A stretch of 64,000 bases of DNA from Raphanus sativus (lineage: Eukaryota; Streptophyta; Magnoliopsida; Brassicales; Brassicaceae): positions 14,072,668-14,136,667 of the forward strand of contig NC_079519.1 of assembly GCF_000801105.2 (NCBI RefSeq), given 5' to 3'. The notes below the pieces were generated by a model that did not search any database, had not been told where the DNA came from, and saw only the letters and a program-made list of their open reading frames with translations. Positions 34,080 to 43,891 of this stretch are shown piece after piece. Position 1 is the first letter of the stretch. Each line of letters starts with the position of its first letter. A program made the translations under genes and the position numbers.

Positions 34080-34345
34080 TTGTTGGCATTGAAAAGTCGC
34101 CATTTTTATTCACCGAAGCCCTTCTCTCCAGCTTCGCCTTTCTTCCTCCAACAACATCCTTGTAGGCCTCCTACATCTATTTGATATATAAACTGTTACA
34201 TAACCAAAAAAATCAAAATAAGACAGCTCAAACGTTGTTAAACATTAATATGTTTTTTAAAAACAGGATGAACGATACTCACCTTGGAGAAGTCGGACAT
34301 GAATTCTTCTTTTTGTTTCTCCTCCATGTCCAGTTCACGTCTCAT
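34080..34345 (-). pseudogene. Captured exon-like fragments of an unidentified gene
   Basis: The minus strand reads FMRVMRRELDMEEKQKEEFM SDFSK directly before a GTGAGT donor near 34281, with upstream sequence resembling an intron end. A second piece, EAYKDVVGGRKAKLERRASV, follows across a ~100-bp AT-rich gap at about 34090-34180. This exon-intron-exon look fits a gene piece carried by a Helitron. I do not recognise the gene. Confidence 0.4.
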
Positions 34346-34559
34346 GACTCGCATAAACTGTATATAAAAAAGAAAAAACTATGGTAAAAAAAAGTATTAG
34401 TTGGTTTCCAAACATCAGATTCATTGGATCACCTGATCAAAATACGGTCATATGATATCACATCATCAGAGGCGGCGTCTTTAGCATATACAATGAATAT
34501 TTGTGTTACAGAATTAGAGTTTGACAAAGGGTTTTGACACACCGGAACACATATGCTTG

Positions 34560-34975
34560 AATGTTTGATGTACTCTGAAAATCAAGAGATGGAGCTTTAA
34601 AGATCCTACCACAGTCGCTGATGAGCCTGGTTTAAGCCACGTGAAGAAAGCTTGTTTTTCCTGTAAAAACTGAGGGAGAGAGAATGATTTAAGCATTTAC
34701 TGTGATAAAACTCCCATCTTTGAGGTCTTTGGCAGCTTTAGTAAGTTCATGAAATTATTAAAGCCAGTGGTTGCACTCCTCTGCCAAGAGCTTCTGCCTC
34801 GTTAACACAACCTCACTTCTATAAACTCAACTGCTCTACCCGGATTAGTGATTACCAGCGGCAGTGCAGGTGGGTTGGAACCACGTGTGGCATTCCCCCT
34901 GAAACAGAGGGCTGAGTGAACCCTGGGCCATGCTTGGATCAGCTTTCTTAAAACCCTGCATCAATACCACAAAAC
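34560..34975 (-). pseudogene. Further captured exon-like fragments (minus strand)
   Basis: Minus-strand pieces include LTRQKLLAEECNHWL (about 34765-34810) and FKKADPSMAQGSLSPLFQG (about 34900-34960), separated by stops. Composition is less AT-rich than the surroundings, as in exons. They lie next to the fragments at 34080-34345 and may come from the same donor gene. Confidence 0.35.
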
Positions 34976-35500
34976 GGTTCAGAGTTATGCATATTGGGAA
35001 TATCCTAAAATCATTTGTACTTACTCTTGTTGGAGTCGTTCGACAGTCGTATAATATTAGGTGGTTATAATATTTTGCTAGAAAATGCTTATAATCTATG
35101 AATTAATAATTCATTACTATATTATATTATCCTACAGGATCAAACACCTAAATAAATTGGATCAAATAATTGGTGGTTTTAATTTAGATTAAAATCACAC
35201 TATTGGGCTTATGAATAATCATATATATGATATATGGAATCTTATAATGTGCATATTTATATAAATACTAGGTGATTTTCCCGTGCTCATGCACGGATAT
35301 AAAAATTTATAAAGTAAATACATTATAATATTTTATTTACATTATGATAGTTTATTAATATTTTTAAATTTTTTAAATTATTCTGTTATTTATATTGTAA
35401 TCAATATGCATGGTTTGTTTTAAAAAACTTTGTGTTATTTTAATTAGATTATAATTTTGGATATATAATATATCGACTGTTTGGTTATTATTTGGATATA

Positions 35501-36821
35501 TGATATCACTCAAATTACCCTAAAAAGTGAATTACTCTCTCAAATAAGAGGTTCAGATGCAGTATTTAGGGATCGAATCCACAAGGACTCTAGGATTACT
35601 TCAAGGTTTAACTAAATAGAGTTAAAAATAGACTTAAGGTTTAATATGTTTTAAAGCAGTAAATATTAAGGTGAACAAGGGAATTGTTCAGTAAATGAAG
35701 TGAAGGTTGTTTCTAGATGAGGAAGATAACTAGATTCAGGTATTTCTCAGGTATGAATTTATATAGTTTGAAAGTGACAATAGGGTTTTAGTCCATGAAC
35801 TCAATCAATTGGTACGACCAGTAGGGTCTCCTTTACTAGATCCCGTATCTCAACTGTCGTTTGTTGATCTCGGAAAAGAGTCGATCAATACGACTATGTC
35901 TTAATCGATCGATACACCTTTCATACAATCGATCGCTACAACGATGGTTGTGTCGATCGATGGTAATTCTAGCAAGCATTATCGATTTGGTTGAACACGT
36001 TCTCTAATGAACTAGACCACCTTTCGCATGAGTCTAGTCAGTTAGATCACTATAGTTTATTTCAGGGTACTGAGAGTATACAGTTGGTTATCTCTTCAAT
36101 CCTAAGATCTAGATTTAAGGGTGATCAATCCTAAATCTAGTATTAAGAACAACCAAGTGAAAGAACTATTTTAACAACCCTAGTAGACATCACAATCTCA
36201 TCACATGATTCACCCTTATGAGAAACCTAAATCTAACAATTAGGTTTACTCAGACATATTCATGAGAGACAAGATCATGATGGTTTGAATAAAACTTAAT
36301 ATGAAATACGGAACACAAAGAGTAGTGAGTAAGATAAAAAGGGAGTTCAAGATCTTCTCTGTTTTGCAGTCTCAGATCTATCTCTCCAACTCTAACTCTT
36401 CTCCTAAGGTAGCCAAATTGCTTCTCTTCTCCAATAGGTCTCTAGGCAAGTCTGCCTCTAAAATGATACAAAACCCTAGTATATAAAGCCTAACAGTCGG
36501 CCATGGACTAAATGTGTAAATAGCACACTTTGTGATACACGAAAATCTTCTAAGTCGTAGTCTATCGAATGGTTAAATATCGATCGACACTCTTCCATCA
36601 CTGTCGATCGATAGTAAGTGACTCTAATCGCCAACCTCACATGATTCCTATCGGTCGATTTTTCATTCGTGAAAATACTCCAAAAATGCCTTAAAAATAT
36701 TGCTTTCTTCAATTAAGTACATGTGCCTGAAAATACTCTAAAATACTATGAAAACGAAGTAAATATGATTGAAAACTCTTATATACCATGGTTAAAAACG
36801 GGTGAAATTCATGGTATATCA
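35501..36821 (-). repeat. 3' LTR of the Gypsy element
   Basis: 1321 bp, begins TGATATCACTC and ends GGTATATCA on the plus strand. Contains several TCGATCGAT motifs (35909, 35929, 35960, 36578, 36602). Confidence 0.95.
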
Positions 36822-36836
36822 ACTCCCCCAGACTTA
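36822..36836 (-). other. Polypurine tract of the Gypsy element
   Basis: The minus strand reads AAGTCTGGGGGAGT immediately before the 3' LTR. It primes plus-strand DNA synthesis. Confidence 0.8.
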
Positions 36837-38200
36837 CTCCTTTGCTTGTCCTCAAGCAAAGCAATCAGTAGTCTCTCCGAAGGAGGTTTAAAAACAACAT
36901 GACTCTTATTTTTGAAAACTTAAAAATTCTCACTTCCTTGCCATGAGAATCTAAACGGTCTCAACCACAAATGCACATTTATACCTTATCCTAGTCTAGC
37001 AACCAAATTCATCTATCCAACAACTTAGCAGATCTTGTCTAAAATTCTCCTCTACTAGCCTTATTTCTTAGCATAAAATAAAAGTGCGTGCTTTACCTTG
37101 GGGATATCGATCAAAGGACACATGGATTTAACTTAAACAAGTTTCCTGAGCAGGTAGTCTTCTCTGATCCCTTTCTCCCCTCATCTCTCTTCTCTGAATC
37201 TCTTATTAGTTTCAATTTCAACAGGTTTCGATGCCACAAAGGTCATCTAGTCTATCTCATTGACATTTGCATTGTAACTCATACTTTTTGACAAAGTGTA
37301 GCGAATAATGGGGTCTTTGGTAATTTACCTATCCCTCGTTTCCACAATGTGTGATCATCCTTGAGATTTAGAATAATGGGGTCGCAGGTAATTTACCTAT
37401 CCCTCTGCCTCTCAAGAAATTATTTCAATCTTTTATAACATAAACTTAGATCTCGAGATGCCGAAGAGAGAGAAGGAAGGGAACCAGAATTGCACAGACC
37501 TGTACCTTTTCAGTCATGTAGGAGAGTTCCGATCCGATGTATACCAAGCCCCAAGACAAGCTAAAATAGTCAGTATTAGGTTGGAGGCTAGCTTCGGTTC
37601 CTTTAAACAATCAGGGCAAGTGTGGCTAACTGACAGGTTGATCCACTTTGGTATCTCTAGTGCAATCTGTGGTAAATAAGTCTAGAGTAACGCCAAAGAA
37701 CGGTTTAGAAAATCATAAATATATTTTATTATTATTTTTTTTCTTTTTGACTCGAAAAACGATTTTAACTTTTGGAAAATAGAATTGAAAATAGGTTGGT
37801 TTATATGATAAAAATAGATGATGATTGATAAATGTTAGTGACATTTCCCCCAGACTTAAATTACACCGTCTCGGTGTAATAATAAGAGGGAAGAACAAAG
37901 ATATGAAAAGTTAGAAATGGAGATAATGAAGCAAAGTGTCGTACCTTTCTATCTTTTCTGGCGATCGACGTACCATAGATGGTATCAATCGACAGTATAA
38001 GACAGAATGTGTGATAATGTGTTAGCACGGGACTCACTCACTCATCTAGCTTGACTCTCAAGTTAGCTCTGTTGTCAGTCCGAACACAGAGAAAATTAAA
38101 CAAACGAAATAGTTCAAAAGCATAAAACATAAATCCTGCAAATCCGAAACATAAACATAAAAATAAAAAGTCTGAAAGATAAAGAGAGAAGGTAAGAAGG
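36837..38200. other. Non-coding 3' spacer of the Gypsy element
   Basis: No gene. A duplicated phrase AATAATGGGGTC...GGTAATTTACCTATCCCTC occurs at 37306-37343 and 37372-37403. TCGATCGAC-like motifs near 37963 and 37988. Confidence 0.6.
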
Positions 38201-39578
38201 CTAGTCGGTGGCCTCCTCGTCCTCCTCCTGCTGGTACTGGTGAGATGGTCCTGGGTCTGATGCTCTGACACTCCTCCTGCTCGCACATGGTGGTCGCGTG
38301 ACTCGAGCCCAGATGGCTTGTAGGGCACTCATGACCGTCCTCTGAAAGTCTGCCTCAGGCATCGGGATGTCTGGTATGTCCGGGAAGTCAGGAAGGGGAG
38401 CTTCGGGAGCTGCCTGCGATCCTCCAACACCACGCTCCATTGGTTCCAGGCGAGACTCGGTGGTGAGCTCCTGTAAGAACTCATCGTCAGGCCTGAACTG
38501 GATCCTCTCGACCTGTTGGTCGAAATCAGTGAGTGATCTATGCGGGAGCTGAAGCAGACGGAAGCGGCGGTCCATCCTGAAGAACCAGATAAGGCTCTCC
38601 TTGAGCCAGACGCAGTGCATCAGGTGCTGCTCGTCCATGAAGAGATGGCGGCGGTCTGCGGTACTCCTGTCCAGACGGACACCACAGAACTCAAAGATCG
38701 GTGTGAGAAGACTACCCACACTCTCCTTCTTCCTGCCCGAACCCGTGAAGGGTTTCTTCTTCAGTGAGATCAGATGCTCGGCAAAGAGAGCTCCAAGGTT
38801 GGGGACCACTAGTCCCGCAGTGTCGAGGTGAGAGAGATCGACCAGTCCGTTCACTGCTGGGAAGAGCAGTGAGAGATCATGTAGGCGCACCTTGTTGGGC
38901 TCCATCTTGCACAACAGAGTGTTGGCAATAGCCCGTAGGAAGTACCGTAGGGTCGGGTGACGGACGTCAGACTGAGTCGCTGAGCCGCTCCAACTGCCAG
39001 TGCCTATGATCTTCCAGAAGCCGCTCGCACCAGGGAGAGGTGAGAACCTGCAAGATGGGGGATGGTGATCGAGTATCTCTTCCCTCGAGCAAAGAAAGAG
39101 AGAACGCCGTCGCCTGCTACTTTAGGACCGTCATGGCGGTAAGTGAGGCGGACAGAGGCCATGAACTGGCGGACCAACGGAACGTGGAGGTCGTAGGCGT
39201 GTGTGGCTATGGTGCCCAACCCGAGCTGAGCAATCATCGCGTACAGATCATCCTGGATCCGCATCTTGTGTGTGACCTCCGGGTCAATGAAACGTGTAGG
39301 CTCGATGTCGACATCGATCCAGGCATTGTAGTGCAGGCTGTCGAAGTCGTCCCACTGCTCTGTGAGTGGTCTATCGGTACACTCTCTGCTGGAGACGACT
39401 GCCCTCGGGTCTGAGAAGTCGCGACCCTCCCTGTAAGTGATGGGGTCTTGTCCTGATGTGGCCATGGAGGCCTTTCGTCGTCTCTCGGACCGCGGGGTTG
39501 CTGGCGGTTTGATGGGCCAGCGGGATCAGTCCTCCTCTTCGTCCTCCTCTCTCTCGCAGTGTCCGAATCTGTACTCAT
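38201..39578 (-). pseudogene. Athila third ORF (ATHILA ORF-1 family, PF03078-like), frameshifted
   Basis: Starts at ATG 39576-39578 (MSTDSDTARERRTKRR). It shifts frame near 39470 into one reading QDPITYREGRDFSDPRAV, again near 39030 into FWKIIGTGSWSGSATQ, and ends EEDEEATD-stop at 38201. It resembles the Arabidopsis retrotransposon ORF-1 family found in Athila elements. Its place downstream of integrase is where env-like genes sit in this clade, but I see no clear signal peptide or membrane segment, so env function is not supported. The start codon directly follows a strong acceptor (TTTTCTTTTCAG), suggesting expression from a spliced RNA. The C-terminus is Pro/Glu-rich. Confidence 0.65.
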
Positions 39579-40381
39579 CTGAAAAGAAAAGTGAAACAAG
39601 GAAATTAGCATTGATTCGGGAAAGAGAGTAATATCGACCGATGCACACTCGTGTGTGTCGATCGATAGATCAAATCGGTGTTCATCCTAGAATCGGAAAT
39701 CGATCGACATGACAAAGTCTGTGTCGATCGATGGCGACTCGCGAAACCTGCAATTTTAACAGTCCATGCGAAAACGAATTGAAAGAGAGGATTGGAACAT
39801 AACAAACTATCCTAGCAACTAGATAATCGATTCAAACATCTAAAACGCCCTAAAATTTGCACCAAATCGACCAGATTTTCCCCAATTCAAAACCCACACC
39901 CTAGGGTTCCAATCCAAAGAGAAATTCGGATTAATACCTTAGATAATGAGAGAAATGCGAATGAAAACAGATGGAGGGCTTGAAATTGAGTGGTTTTGGG
40001 CAAATATTGAATGGAAATCGTCAAGAATCGAGAGAGAAAAGGGAGTTTTTAGAATTCGGCTAGGGTTTGCGAAATAAGGAAAGAGGAGGCGGATGTCGAG
40101 TTAAATGAGAAGTTGCCTCGACATACCCGTGTCGATCGATACAACATTCGTGCCATCGATCGATTTAATGCATGTGTGAAAATGAATGCGATAGAGATAA
40201 TCTAAATGTGACTAGCTAGTAATAAAAATTTCTAACTAGATGAAATAAATGAAAATGAAATGAAGATTGAAAGTAAAAGTTAAAAATATTAAATGAAAAA
40301 TATAAAAGTCAAAAGAAAAATGGGTTGCCTCCCATTCAGCGCTTCGTTTAAAGTCTTTAGCTCGACTTAGGGTAACTGTTT
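39579..40381. other. Non-coding spacer between third ORF and integrase
   Basis: Contains paired TCGATCGAT motifs (39657, 39700, 39723, 40131, 40155). No gene. Confidence 0.6.
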
Positions 40382-41750
40382 TTAGTTATCACCGGGTAGT
40401 AGCAGCGAAAGGGGCTTTATATCTGGTGGTTTTGCCCAGTAATGCTTTACTCGCTGCCCGTTTACTGTAAACTCGTCGCCTTCTTCACTAACGATCGTTA
40501 GTGCTCCGGAAGGTTTTACTTCCTTAATTGTAAAAGGTCCTGACCAACGAGATTTTAGTTTTCCAGGGAAGAGGTTTAATCTGGAGTTATATAAGAGAAC
40601 TTGATCATCCAGTTCAAAGCGTCTAGATAGGATCTTCTTATCGTGATAAGCTTTTGTTCGTTCCTTATATAACTTCGAATTTTCATATGCCAAATGTCGA
40701 ATTTCATCGAGCTCGTTGAGCTGGATTAGTCGTCTCCGGCAGCTGGCTTAATATCAAAATTTAACAATTTGGTTGCCCAGGCTGCTTTGTGCTCCAGTTC
40801 AACTGGTAAATGGCATGATTTTCCGTACAGCAAGTGAAAGGGTGTCGTGCCCAGTGGTGTTTTATAGGCGGTCCGATATGCCCATAAGGCATTGTCCAAT
40901 TTGCGAGACCAATCTTTCCTATCTATTCGGACAGTTTTTTCCAAGATTTCCTTGATTTGTCGGTTCGACACTTCCACTTGTCCACTTGTTTGTGGGTGAT
41001 AGGGTATAGCTACTCGATGGTGGACACCATGTTTCTCAAGCAATCTGTCGAAAACTTTGTTTATGAAATGTGATCCACCGTCACTAATGACTATTCTTGG
41101 AACTCCAAATCTTGGGAAAATGATGCTCTTGAAAAGTTTGATAACTACGGACGCATCATTTGTAGGAGAAGCTACTGCCTCAACCCATTTTGAGACGTAG
41201 TCTACAGCGATTAGGATATATTTGTTGCCATAAGAAGATGGGAAAGGACCCATAAAATCTATTCCCCAACAGTCGAAGACCTCGACTTCCAAGATAAATT
41301 TTTGTTCCATCTCATGTCTCTTGCTTATTTTTCCTCTCCGCTGACATCTGTCACATCGTGCTATATGAGCATGAACATCGCGAAATGTTGTTGGCCACCA
41401 AAATCCTGCTTGGAGGATTTTGGAAACTGTTTTAAAAGTGGCGAAGTGTCCTGCGTAATCAGAGCTATGGCATTGGTAGATAATGTTTGGAATTTCAATT
41501 TCAGAGACGCATCTTCTATATATGCCGTCAGAACAGTGTTTGTAGAGATAAGGCTCATCCCAGTGGTATCTCTGAACTTCACGAAAAAATTTCTTTCGTT
41601 CATAACCTTTTAAGTTTTCTGGTTCAAAATCAGCGGCTAAATAGTTGACTATATCAGCATACCAAGGTCGATCTGTGATTTTCCGTCCAATCGCGTTTGC
41701 TTCGTGTGGAGAGACATCCGATATATTATGATTCAAAGCATTACGAGCGA
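40382..41750 (-). pseudogene. Gypsy integrase with C-terminal domain, one frameshift near 40740
   Basis: The frame from 41736 to 40726 begins with the pre-integrase region ([20 protein letters not shown]). It then has an HHCC-type zinc-binding domain ending CDRCQRRG, and the DDE core: Asp in GIDFMGPF, Asp in VISDGGSHF, Glu in [13 protein letters not shown]. After a one-base shift near 40740 the frame continues LNELDEIRHLAYENSKLYKE, with a C-terminal segment (RWSGPFTIKEVKPSGALTI) to the stop at 40382. Integrase inserts the cDNA into nuclear DNA. The catalytic residues are present, so damage is limited to the frame. Confidence 0.88.
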
Positions 41751-41769
41751 CCTTAACTGGTATGTCAAT

Positions 41770-42858
41770 AAGTTATGTTGATGTTCTGTCGCTGATGGAT
41801 ATGATTGATCTCTCATCAGTAATGTCGGTTGTCGATTCGCCATTTGATTCGTCCAGCAATCCGTCAGATAGGAGCGATATGTGACCGATGAATGACGTGT
41901 CCAACAGAGCTATATTTTCTGTAGGAAAGAAATCATCGGACTTTATCCTCAACTCGAATCCTGGAAAGGTGATCAGCGACACCGTTGTCTACTCCTCTTT
42001 TATCCTTGATCTCTATATCGAACTCTTGGAGTAACAAGATCCATCTTATTAGTCTCGGTTTAGCATCTTTTTCTGCATTAAATATTTGATGGCAGCATGA
42101 TCAGTGTGGACTATAACATGTGCTCCAACTAAGTATTGGCGGAATTTTTCGAAGGCATAAACCACTGCTAGCAACTCTTTTTCCGTGGTAGAGTAATTTC
42201 GTTGCGCTTCGTCGAGTGTGCGACTCGCATAGTATATAGCGTGTAGCTTCTTATCTTTTCGTTGTCTTAAAACTGCTCCAACTGCGAAATCACTCGCATC
42301 GCACATAATCTCGAAAGGGAGATTCCAATCGGGTGGTTGTACGACTGGGGCAGTTATAAGAGACTTCTTCAGCGCTTCGAAGGCTTCCTTACATTCTGGC
42401 GTAAAATCGAATTTAATTTCTTTGCACAAAAGATTGTTCAGGGGTCTAGCAATTTTACTGAAATCTTGTATGAATCGTCTGTAAAATCCAGCATGTCCAA
42501 GGAAGCTTCGTATATCTCTAACGTTTGTGGGTGCTGGTAGACCAGTCATTACTTCAATTTTGGCTATATCTACTTCTATTCCTGCTGCGGAGACTTTGTG
42601 TCCCAGGACTATACCATCGTTCACCATGAAATGGCATTTTTCCCAATTTAGGACGAGATTCGTTTCTTCACATCTTTCCAATACCTTGCACAGGTTGTCT
42701 AAGCAATCCTTAAAACTTGATCCGTAAACTGAAAAATCATCCATGAAAACTTCCATGAAATCTTCGATCATATCCGTGAATATTGACATCATGCATCGTT
42801 GGAAAGTGGCTGGTGCATTACATAGTCCAAATGGCATTCTGCGGTATGCAAATGTTCC
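41770..42858 (-). pseudogene. Gypsy reverse transcriptase (palm, FMDD) and RNase H, frameshifted
   Basis: Follows an in-frame TAG at about 42857. The frame 42837-42049 has the fingers-palm junction MPFGLCNAPATFQRCM, the catalytic box EVFMDDFSVYG, the connection (LGHAGFYRRFIQDFSKIARP) and RNase H with Asp in FEIMCDASDFAVGAVL, Glu in STTEKELLAVVYA and Asp in IVHTDHAA. A one-base loss in an A-run near 42075 shifts frame; the adjacent frame continues [16 protein letters not shown] and ADHLSRIR, a typical end of RNase H. The linker to integrase is further scrambled (41773-41982). Confidence 0.88.
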
Positions 42859-43891
42859 CTAAGGGCAAGTAAAAGTTGTCTTTTCTTGATCTCCAGGATG
42901 TACCGCTATTTGGAAAAATCCTGAATATCCGTCAAGAAAACAATAATATTTATGGTTAGCCAGTCTTTCGAGCATTTGATCGATGAAAGGTAAATAAAAA
43001 TGGTCTTTTCTTGTAGCAGCATTCAGTTTCCTGTAATCAATACACATTCGATGTCCAGTGACAGTGCGTGTGGGGATGAGTTCATCTTTATCGTTTTTAA
43101 CCACCGTGATCCCTCCTTTCTTTGGCACAACATGCACAGGGCTCACCCATTTACTATCTGAGATAGGATATATAACTCCTGCATCCAGAAGTTTAATTAT
43201 CTCCTTTTTCACTACCTCTTTTAGATTTGGGTTGAGTCTTCTTTGCTGTTCTATAGACGTTTTTGCATCTTCTTCGAGGTGGATGCGGTGCATGCAAAGA
43301 TCAGGGGCTATTCCGGGAATATCATCAAGAGAATACCCGATCGCTCTCCGATATTTGCGCAGCTTGTTTAAAAGCAGTGCAAGCTCTCCGTTCGTGAGAT
43401 TAGCGTTAACAATGACAGGGTATGATTTATCGCAAAGGAATGCATACTTCAGGCCAGCTGGAAGTGGTTTCAGTTCCACTTTGGGTGCTTTTTCTTTAGT
43501 CCACTTGGCCGATGAAGAAAATGAACGATCAATAGTTTCCCTAAGGAATTTATCCGTAATGATTTCAGAATCATCATCTTCTTCAAAGTGCAAGCTCTCC
43601 ATTCGTGAGATTAGCGTTAACAATGACAGGGTATGATTTATCGCAAAGGAATGCATACTTCAGGCCAGCTGGAAGTGGTTTCAGTTCCACTTTGGGTGCT
43701 TTTTCTTTAGTCCACTTGGCCGATGAAGAAAATGAACGATCAATAGTTTCCCTAAGGAATTTATCCGTAATGATTTCAGAATCATCATCTTCTTCAATTG
43801 TGTCTCCGATACTTGCGTCCATAAGATTCGAATAATCTTCTGTTCTGCTATCTACATTCAGAATTTCTTGTTCATCATGAGTGAATGTATC
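42859..43891 (-). pseudogene. Gypsy pol: protease-RT linker and N-terminal RT, broken by a tandem duplication
   Basis: From an in-frame stop at 43892 the frame resumes with MDASIGDTIEEDDDSEIITD, reads through one copy of a 211-bp tandem duplication, then loses phase. The second frame (43656 to 42859) carries the RT fingers: LLDAGVIYPISDSKWVSPVH, VPKKGG, MCIDYRKLNAATRKDH, YYCFLDGYSGFFQIAV. It ends at a TAG just before the palm segment. Because 211 is not a multiple of three, the duplication breaks the polyprotein. Confidence 0.85.
43379..43800. repeat. 211-bp tandem duplication inside Gypsy pol
   Basis: The phrase GATTAGCGTTAACAATGACA occurs at about 43399 and again at about 43610. The two copies are almost identical through GATTTCAGAATCATCATCTT. 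The upstream copy is preceded by CTCTCCGTTCGTGA, the other by CTCTCCATTCGTGA. Confidence 0.93.

Noticed and set aside
38201..39578. Env glycoprotein gene of the Athila element
   Set aside because: Position fits, but I see no signal peptide, transmembrane segment or cleavage site. The sequence resembles the ATHILA ORF-1 family, so env function is not claimed.
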